Notes: a model not told the origin generated them from the letters alone. Numbered from the stretch's first letter, positions 1-8,404 are shown. The stretch is 64,000 nt of DNA from an uncultured Lachnospiraceae bacterium (GCA_949840915.1 CATKXY010000012.1:1-64000), one strand, 5' to 3'. A program made the numbers and translations.

Positions 1-144
1 CAGGGAGAGACTAAGTAACATTTGACAGCAGGCACGGGAAAGAAGTAAACTTAAGAAAAACAAGTCTGGATAAATCTGTGGCAGGAACTCTCTGCGATTC
101 TCCAACTGACAGTAAGTTTACTCTATCTTTGCGGGGACAAAGGA

Positions 145-173
145 TAGACGAATCAAAGGATACATTGTATAAT
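145..173 (+). promoter_or_regulatory. Predicted sigma-A promoter for the PocR sensor gene
   Basis: A -35 box TAGACG (145-150) and a perfect -10 box TATAAT (168-173) are separated by 17 bp. They sit just upstream of a G-rich ribosome binding site (about 184-191) and the ATG at 200. This is a consensus match only; the rest of bases 1-144 shows no gene I can support. Confidence 0.6.
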
Positions 174-199
174 AGAGTTATCGAAAGGGGGGGCGTGGT

Positions 200-1459
200 A
201 TGCAGGAGCAGGAGATCGTATTAACTGACTTGATCGATGTGCAGGTGCTGCAAAAGATACAGAATGGTTTCTCTAAGTTTACGGGCATGGCCGCGCTTAC
301 CACGGACGCCAACGGCAGGCCTGTCACGGAGGGCAGCGGATTTACCGAGTTTTGTATGAATCTCACCAGGAAGACAGAGAACGGGATGGCCCGGTGCGCC
401 GAGTGCGATATGAGAGGAGCGCTTCTCACTCTGGAGAAGGGAGAGTCTGTGGTATATAAATGCCATGCGGGACTTTTGGATTTTGCGGCTCCCATCATGG
501 TGGAGGGAACCTTTGTGGGAAGCTTTATCGGCGGTCAGGTATGCGCGGAGCGGCCCGGAGAGCAGGAACTCAGAAAAACGGCGGCAATATTGGGGCTGGA
601 TCCGGAGGAATACATAGCGGCGGCTGCCAAGGTACATCTAATTAAGTATGAGAAGGTAGAGCAGGCGGCGGAATTTTTGTGTGAGATTGCGGAAGTGTTG
701 TCGCAGATGGCATACAACAGTTATATTGCGCTGCAGCAGAGCCGGCAGCTTGAGCGGGTGGCCCGTTCGCACAATCATTTTATTGTGGATATGAACGCTA
801 ATATGAAGCAGCATGTGCAGGATTGGATCGGCATCGCGAAGGAGCTGAAGGGTACGCGCCTGGACGGGAAAGCAACCGCTATTCTGGCGAAGCTGATGGA
901 CAAGGGCGAGGAGTTTATGACCGTTATCGACGATACGGTGGAATTTTCCCGGATTGCCAACGGTGAGATTGAGTTATATGAGAGCGAGTATGATATTGTT
1001 GATCTGATCAATGGCGTACGCGGCGATTATCTGGACGCTGCTTTAAAACGGGGCGACGAGATACAGGTGTTGTTTGGAGAGGGACTGCCGGAGGTCCTGC
1101 TGGGTGATGCGGGACGGATACGGCAGATTGTGGCCAAGTTTGTTCAGAATGCCGTGCGGCATACCAGAGACGGAAAGGTTACTATCCGTGTCTCCACGGT
1201 GAGAAGATCCTATGCTACGAATCTGGTGATCGAGATCGCTGATACGGGAAGAGGCATGACGCCCGCGGAATTAACGGCACTCAGAGGCTTTATAGAGAGA
1301 CGGGTTCCCTATGACGAGGGGGACAGCATCGGTATCGCTGTGATTCCCATGCTGCTGGCGAGAATGTCAGGTACTCTGGAGGTCGAGAGCGTCCAGAATG
1401 TGGAGACTGTGTTTACCATCAATATTCCTCAATTGAATGTTCAGGCTTCTGCCTCCTGA
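200..1459 (+). CDS. PocR-domain sensor with histidine-kinase-like ATPase domain
   Basis: 419 aa, cytoplasmic, with no membrane segment or signal peptide. Residues about 10-175 form a PocR ligand-binding domain, with the cysteine pattern typical of the family (C52, C66-x-x-C69, C88-H89). PocR domains are known to bind small hydrocarbon derivatives such as propanediol; the ligand here is unknown. Residues about 270-410 are a HATPase domain with an N-box (QNAVRHT) and a G1 box (DTGRGM). The region between resembles a dimerisation/phospho-acceptor helix, but the usual M-S-H-E position reads M-N-A-N, so the phosphorylatable histidine appears absent. It may signal through ATP binding or protein contact rather than phosphotransfer. 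It ends 28 bp before the GGDEF/EAL gene, so the two are probably co-transcribed and may form one signalling unit. The start is chosen for the G-rich RBS just upstream. Confidence 0.88.
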   Translation: MQEQEIVLTDLIDVQVLQKIQNGFSKFTGMAALTTDANGRPVTEGSGFTEFCMNLTRKTENGMARCAECDMRGALLTLEKGESVVYKCHAGLLDFAAPIMVEGTFVGSFIGGQVCAERPGEQELRKTAAILGLDPEEYIAAAAKVHLIKYEKVEQAAEFLCEIAEVLSQMAYNSYIALQQSRQLERVARSHNHFIVDMNANMKQHVQDWIGIAKELKGTRLDGKATAILAKLMDKGEEFMTVIDDTVEFSRIANGEIELYESEYDIVDLINGVRGDYLDAALKRGDEIQVLFGEGLPEVLLGDAGRIRQIVAKFVQNAVRHTRDGKVTIRVSTVRRSYATNLVIEIADTGRGMTPAELTALRGFIERRVPYDEGDSIGIAVIPMLLARMSGTLEVESVQNVETVFTINIPQLNVQASAS

Positions 1460-1487
1460 GAGCAGAAGCGTCACGGAGAGACGGATC

Positions 1488-3161
1488 ATGGGATTTGATT
1501 ACAAAGAGTATTCAGAGGCTGTGGATGAATTTCTGGTGAGGATGGAGCGGATATCCGATCCTGTTCATCCTGATATGGCAAAGATATTGGAGAGACTGTG
1601 CCGGCTTTTGCGGATTGCCCGGGTGGAGGAGTGGTTCTACGAGGACGGGGAGCGTGAAGCAGCGGAGCAGGGAGACTGTGTGGTCTTATACAGCGATGGT
1701 ACGGCTTGCGAGGAGAAGGCGATCGTCTGCCGTGAGACGGAAGGAGCTGACAGCATCGTAGTCTATAGGGTTTGTCCGTTTGCGGATGCGGAAGAATGGA
1801 GCGGGCTGGAGCGGGAGAAGATTGCCGTGCTGGCCAAGTCTCTTTTTGTCTATAACGGGAGAAACCGTATGATGCGGCTGACAGAGCGGCTGGTTTTCCG
1901 CGATCCGTATCTGGATATCTACAATCTGCCGTATTTTATGAAGCATTGTGAGAAAAAGATACAGGACGGAAGCATCAGCGATTACGGTGTTGGTTACTTT
2001 AATTTGAAGAGATTTTCCGGCATCAATCAGCAGCTCGGAAGATCCGGTGCAACCAGGATCATGGCCGCTTATATCGGGCAGCTCCAAGAGCAGTTTGGGG
2101 AGGATGAATTGATCTGCCGTGTGGGCGGTGATAATTTTGTGGTGTTTTTTCTCAAGAAGAACCTGAACACGGTTGTGGATCATCTGAAGGGCAGAGGTAT
2201 CATCTGTAATGAGGAGTCGGGTGAGCGCATTTTTGTCAGTGCCACGGCGGGATATTATTTGATTCCGGAGAATCTCAAGGACGCCACAGAGATTATAGAC
2301 AATGCCAACATTGCCTACAATCTGGCCAGAAATGTGAACAAGGAGCCCTATGTGTTCTACACGGAGGAGCTTGCGGAGAATATCAAGGAAAATTCTGTCA
2401 TTGATGAGCTTTTTACAGAGGCGCTTCAAAACGGAGAGTTTGAGGTATATTATCAGCCGAAAGTTGCTCTGAAGGATTACAGCCTGTCCGGCGCGGAGGC
2501 TTTGTGCAGATGGTTTCACGACGGCAGGATGATGGTGCCCGGCAAGTTTATCCCCGTGTTTGAGCAGAGCAAGGCGGTAACGCTTTTGGATTTCTATATG
2601 CTGGAGCATGTGTGCAGAGATCTGCGGAGGTGGATGGCTGCCGGCAAGAAGGTTGTAAAGGTTTCGGTGAATTTCTCCAGAAGGCATCTGGGCAACAAGG
2701 ATCTGGTGAAACACATTTTAAGTGTGGTGGACCGCTATGAGGTTCCTCATGAATATATCGAGATCGAGCTGACGGAGACCACCACGGACGTAGACTTCAA
2801 GGATTTAAGAGAAGTCGTCACGGGACTGCAGAATGCGGGCATCAGTACTTCGGTGGATGATTTCGGGGTGGGGTATTCCTCGCTGAATCTGATCAAGGAG
2901 CTTCCGTGGAATGTGCTCAAAATCGACAAGAGTTTTCTTGATCCGGTGGCAGCAGGAGATAAGATTGGCAGCATTATGCTGGGACATGTCATTTCCATGG
3001 CGCAGGAGATGGGTCTGGAGTGCATTGTGGAGGGCGTGGAGACAGCGGAGCAGGTGAAATTTCTGAAGCAGCATAATTGCTTTTTGGCCCAGGGATTTTT
3101 CTTTGACAAGCCTCTGACCAAGACAGATTTCGAGAACAGATTGAATGAAGTGTCCGTTTAG
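1488..3161 (+). CDS. Degenerate GGDEF plus EAL protein, probable c-di-GMP phosphodiesterase
   Basis: 557 aa and soluble. The N-terminal ~130 residues have no clear family match. A GGDEF-fold domain follows (about 140-290), but its signature reads GGDNF (about 213-217), so diguanylate cyclase activity is unlikely. Residues about 310-555 form an EAL domain in which every catalytic motif can be seen: EAL (about 337), VSVNFS, IEIELTE, VDDFGVGYSSL, LKIDKSF, EGVE and QGFFFDKP. This predicts hydrolysis of cyclic-di-GMP, with the GGDNF domain perhaps acting as a regulatory GTP-binding module. ATG 1488 is preferred over an ATG at 1437, which lies inside the upstream gene; the sequence before 1488 carries a GGAGAG-type RBS. 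Its partner is the PocR sensor directly upstream. Confidence 0.92.
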   Translation: MGFDYKEYSEAVDEFLVRMERISDPVHPDMAKILERLCRLLRIARVEEWFYEDGEREAAEQGDCVVLYSDGTACEEKAIVCRETEGADSIVVYRVCPFADAEEWSGLEREKIAVLAKSLFVYNGRNRMMRLTERLVFRDPYLDIYNLPYFMKHCEKKIQDGSISDYGVGYFNLKRFSGINQQLGRSGATRIMAAYIGQLQEQFGEDELICRVGGDNFVVFFLKKNLNTVVDHLKGRGIICNEESGERIFVSATAGYYLIPENLKDATEIIDNANIAYNLARNVNKEPYVFYTEELAENIKENSVIDELFTEALQNGEFEVYYQPKVALKDYSLSGAEALCRWFHDGRMMVPGKFIPVFEQSKAVTLLDFYMLEHVCRDLRRWMAAGKKVVKVSVNFSRRHLGNKDLVKHILSVVDRYEVPHEYIEIELTETTTDVDFKDLREVVTGLQNAGISTSVDDFGVGYSSLNLIKELPWNVLKIDKSFLDPVAAGDKIGSIMLGHVISMAQEMGLECIVEGVETAEQVKFLKQHNCFLAQGFFFDKPLTKTDFENRLNEVSV

Positions 3162-3167
3162 ACAGGG

Positions 3168-3211
3168 GCCTCTTTCTTTGCAGGAAGCTGCAGGAAAGAG
3201 GCTTCTTTTTT
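3168..3211 (+). terminator. Rho-independent terminator after the EAL gene
   Basis: The stem pairs GCCTCTTTC (3168-3176) with GAAAGAGGC (3194-3202), with further pairing possible in the loop, and is followed by a run rich in T (3203-3211). It begins six bases after the EAL stop codon and separates that operon from the spoVA genes. Confidence 0.88.
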
Positions 3212-3299
3212 GTGTGGAAAAATATATTGATAGATTTGTTAGAATAAAAAAAATTGCATATACTGTGTCTGATATTCGGGCATGAGGAGGATGTAGACG

Positions 3300-3779
3300 G
3301 TGCGCAGCATATTTTTGATCATTGTGGGGACGAGCTACGGACTACTGGCGGCGGCAGGTGTGTTCACGGTGCTGGTGGCAGTGGGACTGGTACCGCGTTT
3401 TGCAGGCAAGACGCACACGGCGGGCAAGGTATTTCTCTATGAGGAAATGGTGATATGCGGTTCCATTACGGGAGGATTTTTGAGTCTTTTCCCGGAGTTT
3501 AGCCAATTAGGGGCTTTTTTACAGGGAAATTTCCCGGATGCCGATCTGTGGTGGAGGCTGCTGGGGAATGCTTTGCAGGGAATTTTCGGCCTGTTCTCAG
3601 GGATGTTTATCGGCTGTCTGGCACTGGCCATTGCGGAGATGCTGGACTCTATACCCATTTTTGCCCGAAGAGTATCTTTTCGCCATGGTCTGGGGCTTGC
3701 AGTTCTGAGTATGGCGGTGGGCAAGCTGTGCGGATCGCTCTTTTACTTCTGGAACGAGCTGCATCGGGTAGTACAGTGA
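3300..3779 (+). CDS. spoVAB: Stage V sporulation protein AB
   Basis: 159 aa with about four hydrophobic segments. It resembles SpoVAB, an integral membrane protein of the SpoVA complex that moves calcium dipicolinate into the developing spore and out at germination. The recognisable stretch is VGLVPRFAGKTHTAGK followed by YEEMVICGSITGG. It is slightly longer than the Bacillus protein (about 140 aa). The start is a GTG at 3300, chosen because GAGGAGG lies at 3284-3290. spoVAA follows after 16 bp. In Bacillus the order is AA-AB; here it is reversed. The family expects forespore (sigma-G) expression, but I could not identify a convincing sigma-G promoter upstream. Confidence 0.85.
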   Translation: MRSIFLIIVGTSYGLLAAAGVFTVLVAVGLVPRFAGKTHTAGKVFLYEEMVICGSITGGFLSLFPEFSQLGAFLQGNFPDADLWWRLLGNALQGIFGLFSGMFIGCLALAIAEMLDSIPIFARRVSFRHGLGLAVLSMAVGKLCGSLFYFWNELHRVVQ

Positions 3780-3795
3780 TAGGAGGACAGAGTAA

Positions 3796-4425
3796 ATGGC
3801 GGGCAGTACTACAGTTTATTTAAAATGCGACCGCAATGTGGAAGTGCAGAGCGAGGATGTATTTATGAAGGATCTGGGCGATATCTATTGCTCCGACAAA
3901 AATGTTCAGGCAAAATGCAGAGCTCTGAGAGCCTATCACTTTGGAAAGCAGGGGCCGAAGCGCTGTGTGTTGAGCAGCCTGAAGCTCGTGGAGCTCATGG
4001 AGGACGCCTGCAGCGGAATCAGCGTGGAGGTAGTGGGCGAGACGGATGTGCTGGTCGAATGGGTAAATGTAAACCGCCATAAAAGTGCGGGACAATGGCT
4101 GAAAGCGGCGCTGGTGTGTCTGGTCAGCTTTTTCGGCACGGCCTTCACGATCATGGCCTACCACAATGACGTCGGAATCAATGAGGTGTTCACGGAGGTC
4201 TACCGCATTGTGATGGCAGAGGAACCGTCCGGTCCCAATGTGCTGGAGGTATCCTATTCCATCGGACTGGCGGCCGGTATCATTGTATTCTTTAACCATA
4301 TCGGGGGAAGACGTATCACTAAGGATCCCACGCCGCTGGAGGTGGCTATGCGCAATTATGAGCAGGATGTGGACAAGGCGCTGATTGAGACTGCGGGCAG
4401 AGAGGGAAAGGAAGAGGAGTCGTGA
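3796..4425 (+). CDS. spoVAA: Stage V sporulation protein AA
   Basis: 209 aa. A soluble N-terminal domain (about 1-95) precedes two membrane segments (about 103-123 and 150-170), as in SpoVAA of the dipicolinate channel. Matching features include the late motif IIVFFNHIGGRRI followed by DPTPLEVAMRNYEQDVD, close to the Bacillus C-terminus. AGGAGG at 3781-3786 supports ATG 3796. The gene sits between spoVAB (16 bp upstream) and spoVAC (107 bp downstream) and is presumably co-transcribed with them. Confidence 0.88.
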   Translation: MAGSTTVYLKCDRNVEVQSEDVFMKDLGDIYCSDKNVQAKCRALRAYHFGKQGPKRCVLSSLKLVELMEDACSGISVEVVGETDVLVEWVNVNRHKSAGQWLKAALVCLVSFFGTAFTIMAYHNDVGINEVFTEVYRIVMAEEPSGPNVLEVSYSIGLAAGIIVFFNHIGGRRITKDPTPLEVAMRNYEQDVDKALIETAGREGKEEES

Positions 4426-4532
4426 TAATGCATATTTTACGGCGATCCAGGGTATATTAATCGGCACAGAGAACCGCATAGAGAACGGTACAAAGTATAG
4501 CCCGGGGAGTCGGCAGAAAAGAGGTTTATGAT

Positions 4533-4997
4533 ATGACGGAAGTGAGCGAGAGACAAAAGCAGGCCTATAATGAATATGTGAAGGAAGTGACGCCCACTCA
4601 TAATTTATGGCTTCAGATGCTGAAGGCGTTTATCATGGGCGGTATCATATGCTGTATCGGGCAGTTTATATTGAATACCGCGCAGAATCTGGGATTGGAC
4701 GAGCAGGCCGCCGCCAGTTGGTGCAGTTTGCTCCTGGTATTGGCCAGTGCGATTCTCACGGGCTTTGGCGTCTACTCCAGACTGGCCAAGTGGGGAGGCG
4801 CAGGCGCGCTGGTGCCAATCACAGGCTTTGCCAACAGTGTGGCTTCCTGTGCCGTGGAGTTTTCCGTGGAGGGACAGGTATTCGGAGTGGGATGTAAGAT
4901 CTTTACGATAGCGGGTCCGGTGATCCTGTACGGGATTTTTACCAGCTGGGTGCTGGGACTGGCATATTGGACACTGGGACTTTTGGGAGTGCTGTGA
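4533..4997 (+). CDS. spoVAC: Stage V sporulation protein AC
   Basis: 154 aa, hydrophobic, with about four membrane segments. SpoVAC is the mechanosensitive pore component through which dipicolinate passes during spore germination. The N-terminal pattern EYVKEVTPTHNLWLQMLKAF and the internal GGAGALVPITGFANS are family hallmarks. A GAGG RBS lies 8 bp before ATG 4533. The gene ends this spoVA cluster: the next gene is ahpC, and spoVAD and spoVAE are at 37.7 and 40.2 kb instead of following directly. Confidence 0.92.
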   Translation: MTEVSERQKQAYNEYVKEVTPTHNLWLQMLKAFIMGGIICCIGQFILNTAQNLGLDEQAAASWCSLLLVLASAILTGFGVYSRLAKWGGAGALVPITGFANSVASCAVEFSVEGQVFGVGCKIFTIAGPVILYGIFTSWVLGLAYWTLGLLGVL

Positions 4998-5096
4998 TAT
5001 CAGTGCAGGCTGTTAATTTGCATTTGCTGTGATAAGGAATCGCTGCGGTGCAAAAATAGAAAAAGACAAATAATAAAAAAAGAGGAGGATTTGGTA

Positions 5097-5660
5097 ATGT
5101 CATTAATTGGAAGAGAGATCGGTGATTTTTCGGTGCAGGCTTTTCACAAGGATGCGTTCAGCACGGTGACGAAGGAGGATGTGCTGGGAAAGTGGGCGGT
5201 ATTTTTCTTTTATCCGGCGGATTTTACGTTTGTATGTCCTACCGAATTGGAGGATCTGCAGGATAAGTACGGTGATTTTCAGAAGATCAACTGCGAGATA
5301 TATGCGGTTTCCACAGATTCTCATTTTGTGCACAAGGCATGGAAGGATGCGTCCGAGCGCATTAAGAAATTGACTTATCCCATGCTGGCAGATCCCACTC
5401 ACAAGCTGAGTCTGGATTTTGAGGTGCTGATTACCGAGGCCGGCCAGGCGGAGCGAGGCACTTTTGTGGTAAATCCTGAGGGAAAGATCGTGGCGTATGA
5501 GGTCAGTGCCGGAAATGTGGGACGAAATGCGGAAGAGCTTCTGCGCAAGGTACAGGCACTGCAGTTTGTGGCAGAGCACGGTGATGAAGTATGTCCCGCA
5601 AAATGGCAGCCCGGCGGCGAGACTTTAAAACCCAGCCTGGATCTGGTGGGAATTCTGTAG
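5097..5660 (+). CDS. ahpC: Alkyl hydroperoxide reductase subunit C (typical 2-Cys peroxiredoxin)
   Basis: 187 aa, matching the family length. AhpC reduces hydrogen peroxide, organic peroxides and peroxynitrite in the cytoplasm. The peroxidatic cysteine is C47 in FTFVCPTELEDL and the resolving cysteine is near residue 166 in DEVCPAKWQPG. AGGAGG at 5083-5088 supports ATG 5097 rather than a TTG six bases upstream. The likely electron donor is encoded 58 bp downstream, with a GC-rich hairpin in between. Confidence 0.97.
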   Translation: MSLIGREIGDFSVQAFHKDAFSTVTKEDVLGKWAVFFFYPADFTFVCPTELEDLQDKYGDFQKINCEIYAVSTDSHFVHKAWKDASERIKKLTYPMLADPTHKLSLDFEVLITEAGQAERGTFVVNPEGKIVAYEVSAGNVGRNAEELLRKVQALQFVAEHGDEVCPAKWQPGGETLKPSLDLVGIL

Positions 5661-5667
5661 GCGGCAT

Positions 5668-5704
5668 GCCCGAGTCTGACGGTATCTGCGGATATATCTC
5701 GGGC
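5668..5704 (+). promoter_or_regulatory. Intercistronic hairpin between ahpC and its reductase
   Basis: GCCCGAG (5668-5674) pairs with CTCGGGC (5698-5704) across a 23-nt loop. It has no T-run, so it is more likely an mRNA-stability or partial-attenuation element than a full terminator. Such an element would fit the need for more AhpC than reductase, but this is inference. Confidence 0.4.
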
Positions 5705-5718
5705 GGAAAGGAAACGGG

Positions 5719-7386
5719 ATGAAGAATTTTTATGATGTGATTGTGGTGGGAGGGGGCCCGGCGGGGCTCACTTCCGCCATTTATCTTGCGAGAGCAAAGT
5801 ACCGTGTGCTGGTGCTGGAGAAGGAGAAGGTAGGCGGACAGATCACGATTACCGAGGAGATTGTGAATTACCCGGGAGTGGAACAGGCCAGCGGCAGCAG
5901 TCTCACTGACGGGATGCGCAGACAGGCTGAGCGCTTTGGGGCGGAGTTTCAAATGGGTAATGTGACACAGCTTGAGCTCTCCGGAGAGATCAAGCGCGTG
6001 CGTACGGAGTCCGGGACGGAGTATGAGACGCTGGGAATCGTGCTGGCAGTGGGAGCCAGTCCCCGAAAAATCGGTTTTCAGGGAGAGCAGGAATTTCAGG
6101 GAAGAGGCGTTGCTTACTGTGCCACCTGTGACGGCGAGTTCTTCACGGGGAGGGAGGTGCTGGTGGTTGGAGGCGGATTTGCCGCCGTGGAGGAGGCGAT
6201 CTTTCTCACCAAGTATGCCTCTAAAGTCACGATGATCGTGCGGGAACCTGATTTTACCTGTGCGGCGGGCGTGTCTGACAAGCTGCTGGACTACCCGGAT
6301 ATTGAGGTATATTTCAACACGGAAGTAAAGGCTGTGGAGGGCGAACGATTCCTGGCCAGGGCTGTACTGTGGAATAACGAGACAGGTGAGGAATGGACGT
6401 ATGTGCCCCGGGAAGGAAAGCCGTTCGGCGTCTTTGTATTTGCGGGCTATGAGCCTGCCACCAAGTGGCTCGCGGGCCGGATCGGTCTGAATGAACAGGG
6501 GTATATCATAACGGACAGAGAACAGGCGACGGATGTGGACGGCGTCTATGCGGCAGGGGATGTATGTGTGAAGGGATTGCGTCAGGTGGTCACCGCTGTG
6601 GGAGACGGGGCTGTGGCCGCCACCTCGTTGGAGCATTATGTATCAAAGCTGCGGGAGAAGTTGGGGATGTCCAAGGCAAACTGGGAGAAGGAAGATCAGT
6701 CTACGGCAGGTGGGACGACTGCTGACGGCGGCCATAAAGCGCCGGGTGCTCCCGGAGCCGAAGCCTCCGGATCCGGTTCGGACGGAGCGCTGATAGATGA
6801 GGTCATGCGCAGTCATCTGGCGCAGATATTTGTCAAGTTTGAACGGACAGTGACGGTTGCGGCTGTGCTTGAGCCCGGAAATAATGCTTCCGGAGAGCTG
6901 GAGCAGTTTGCGAAAGAGCTGGAGGGCATTTCAGACAAGGTTCAGGTGGTCTATGAGCGTGCGGAAGCGGACAAGCCCTTTTTGGAGATTCGTGTGGGAG
7001 AGCGCGGCAACGGTATACGTTATTATAGTGTGCCGGGAGGGCATGAGTTCAACTCCTTTGTGCTGGCGCTCTATAACACGGCGGGTCCGGGACAGCCGCT
7101 GGAGGAAGGGCTTCGCAGTCGTATTGCGGCGCTCGGAAAGGAGCATACCGTTCAGATCATGGCCACGCTTTCCTGTACCAACTGCCCTGACGTGGTATCC
7201 GGCACACAGCATATCGCGGCGCTCTCAGACAAAATTTCTGCATGGATGTACGATTTGGCTAAGTTTCCCGAGTATAAGGATCAGTATGGTATCATGGCGG
7301 TTCCCTGCATGGTGGTAGACGGAGAAGAGACTTATTTCGGCAAGAAGAGCATAGAAGAATTGGTTGAGATATTAGAGCAGGCGTGA
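5719..7386 (+). CDS. AhpF-like NADH:peroxiredoxin reductase with swapped domain order
   Basis: 555 aa. Residues 1-310 form a thioredoxin-reductase-type flavoprotein: FAD-binding GGGPAG near the start, redox motif CATC (C134, C137) followed by DGEFF, and a second nucleotide-binding GGGFAAVEEA. After a low-complexity linker (about 325-355), residues about 360-555 form an AhpF-type double thioredoxin fold with redox motif CTNC (C486, C489) followed by PDVV. In classical AhpF the thioredoxin-fold domain is N-terminal; here it is C-terminal. The expected path is NAD(P)H to FAD to C134/C137 to C486/C489 to AhpC. Location directly after ahpC supports this role. I have not assigned a gene symbol because of the different architecture. 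Confidence 0.93.
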   Translation: MKNFYDVIVVGGGPAGLTSAIYLARAKYRVLVLEKEKVGGQITITEEIVNYPGVEQASGSSLTDGMRRQAERFGAEFQMGNVTQLELSGEIKRVRTESGTEYETLGIVLAVGASPRKIGFQGEQEFQGRGVAYCATCDGEFFTGREVLVVGGGFAAVEEAIFLTKYASKVTMIVREPDFTCAAGVSDKLLDYPDIEVYFNTEVKAVEGERFLARAVLWNNETGEEWTYVPREGKPFGVFVFAGYEPATKWLAGRIGLNEQGYIITDREQATDVDGVYAAGDVCVKGLRQVVTAVGDGAVAATSLEHYVSKLREKLGMSKANWEKEDQSTAGGTTADGGHKAPGAPGAEASGSGSDGALIDEVMRSHLAQIFVKFERTVTVAAVLEPGNNASGELEQFAKELEGISDKVQVVYERAEADKPFLEIRVGERGNGIRYYSVPGGHEFNSFVLALYNTAGPGQPLEEGLRSRIAALGKEHTVQIMATLSCTNCPDVVSGTQHIAALSDKISAWMYDLAKFPEYKDQYGIMAVPCMVVDGEETYFGKKSIEELVEILEQA

Positions 7387-7392
7387 TAAGAT
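7364..7392 (+). promoter_or_regulatory. Possible promoter for the YhfC-family gene
   Basis: TTGAGA (7364-7369) and TAAGAT (7387-7392) are spaced by 17 bp. They overlap the end of the reductase gene and lie about 50 bp upstream of the YhfC start. The -10 match is moderate. Confidence 0.35.
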
Positions 7393-7443
7393 AAGTTTAT
7401 TAGGTTTTTTCTGACAATTTATGGTTACAGGAGGGCTTTTGTC

Positions 7444-8244
7444 ATGGAATATACTGCTCAGCCAATATCTGCCGCAAGTATCGCTGCTATGTGTGTCACG
7501 CTGGTGATCTGTATCGGTGTGCCTCTGGGGCTGTGTATCTTCTGGAAGATCAAAACAAAGGCGAAGCTCTCCGCGTTTTTGATCGGCTGCGGAACCTTTT
7601 TCCTGTTTGCTCTGGTATTGGAGCAGATCCTGCATATTGCGGTGTTAACGGCGGCGGGAGAAAGCCTGACAGGCAATATCTGGCTCTATGCCATATACGG
7701 CGGACTCGCTGCAGGCATCTTTGAGGAGACAGGTCGCTTTCTGGCGATGCGCTTTTGCATGTTAAAGAGCCTGAACAGGCAGAACGCCATTATGTATGGC
7801 ATCGGTCACGGCAGCATCGAGGCAGTTCTGATCACGGGCGTGGCCTATCTGTCGAATCTGATGATGGTGTTTATGATCAACGGCGGCGGGCTGGAGGCCA
7901 TGCTGACTGCTCTGGACGATAACACGGCTGCGACAGTGTACGCGCAGATTTCCCAGCTCTGGGAGCTTGCGCCCGTCATATTTCTGATGGCCGGGGTGGA
8001 ACGCATATCGGCAATTACGCTTCACATTGCGCTGTCCTGGCTGGTCTATCGTGCGGTAAAAGACAAAAAGCCCGTGTTCTTTGTGCTGGCGGTAGGCATA
8101 CATTTCCTGGTGGATGCAGGTACGATCCTGCTGGTACAGGCGATTCCGGTTGCTGTGCTGGAGGGAATTCTTCTGGTGTTCGTGGCGATGCTTATCGTTT
8201 GTGTGATCAGAGAGTACAGACATGAGAGAATCGCAGAGGTCTGA
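7444..8244 (+). CDS. YhfC-family membrane protein (putative intramembrane metalloprotease)
   Basis: 266 aa with about seven to eight hydrophobic segments and no signal peptide. The motif order EETGRF, then GIGHGSIEA, then HFLVDAG gives the conserved acidic and histidine residues of the YhfC family, which is related to the CPBP/PrsW intramembrane metalloproteases. Substrate and function are unknown. AGGAGGG about 10 bp before ATG 7444 supports the start. A long palindrome follows before the ABC exporter operon, so it is probably transcribed separately from its neighbours. Confidence 0.82.
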   Translation: MEYTAQPISAASIAAMCVTLVICIGVPLGLCIFWKIKTKAKLSAFLIGCGTFFLFALVLEQILHIAVLTAAGESLTGNIWLYAIYGGLAAGIFEETGRFLAMRFCMLKSLNRQNAIMYGIGHGSIEAVLITGVAYLSNLMMVFMINGGGLEAMLTALDDNTAATVYAQISQLWELAPVIFLMAGVERISAITLHIALSWLVYRAVKDKKPVFFVLAVGIHFLVDAGTILLVQAIPVAVLEGILLVFVAMLIVCVIREYRHERIAEV

Positions 8245-8268
8245 TTTGAAAATAATATAGGCCAAAAT

Positions 8269-8297
8269 TTTAGATTTCTTTAATTGATTTATAAAAT
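8269..8297 (+). promoter_or_regulatory. Possible promoter for the ABC exporter operon
   Basis: TTTAGA (8269-8274), 17 bp, TAAAAT (8292-8297) in an A/T-rich stretch. The long palindrome at 8303-8341 would lie at the transcription start, an arrangement typical of repressor control. Confidence 0.4.
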
Positions 8298-8302
8298 TTA
8301 TT

Positions 8303-8341
8303 GGGATATGATGGTAATTGACTCAATTGACATCATATCCC
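8303..8341. repeat. Long palindrome/hairpin upstream of the ABC exporter (operator or terminator)
   Basis: GGGATATGATG (8303-8313) pairs perfectly with CATCATATCCC (8331-8341), and an inner AATTG/CAATT pair extends the stem to about 18 bp around a 3-nt loop. The core AATTGACTCAATT is a perfect dyad about its central base, resembling MarR-type operators. It could also act as the terminator of the YhfC gene, because ATTTT follows, but the T-run is weak. No regulator gene is adjacent. Confidence 0.6.
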
Positions 8342-8404
8342 ATTTTGGTATGTCCGCGGCGCACAGGGGGAATATTTCAACTGACAAGGAGTGATCAGAC
8401 AGAA

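Noticed and set aside
3212..3299. Sigma-G promoter for spoVAB
   Set aside because: A CATATAC-like -10 can be read at 3257, but no matching -35 lies at 17-18 bp, so I did not annotate it.
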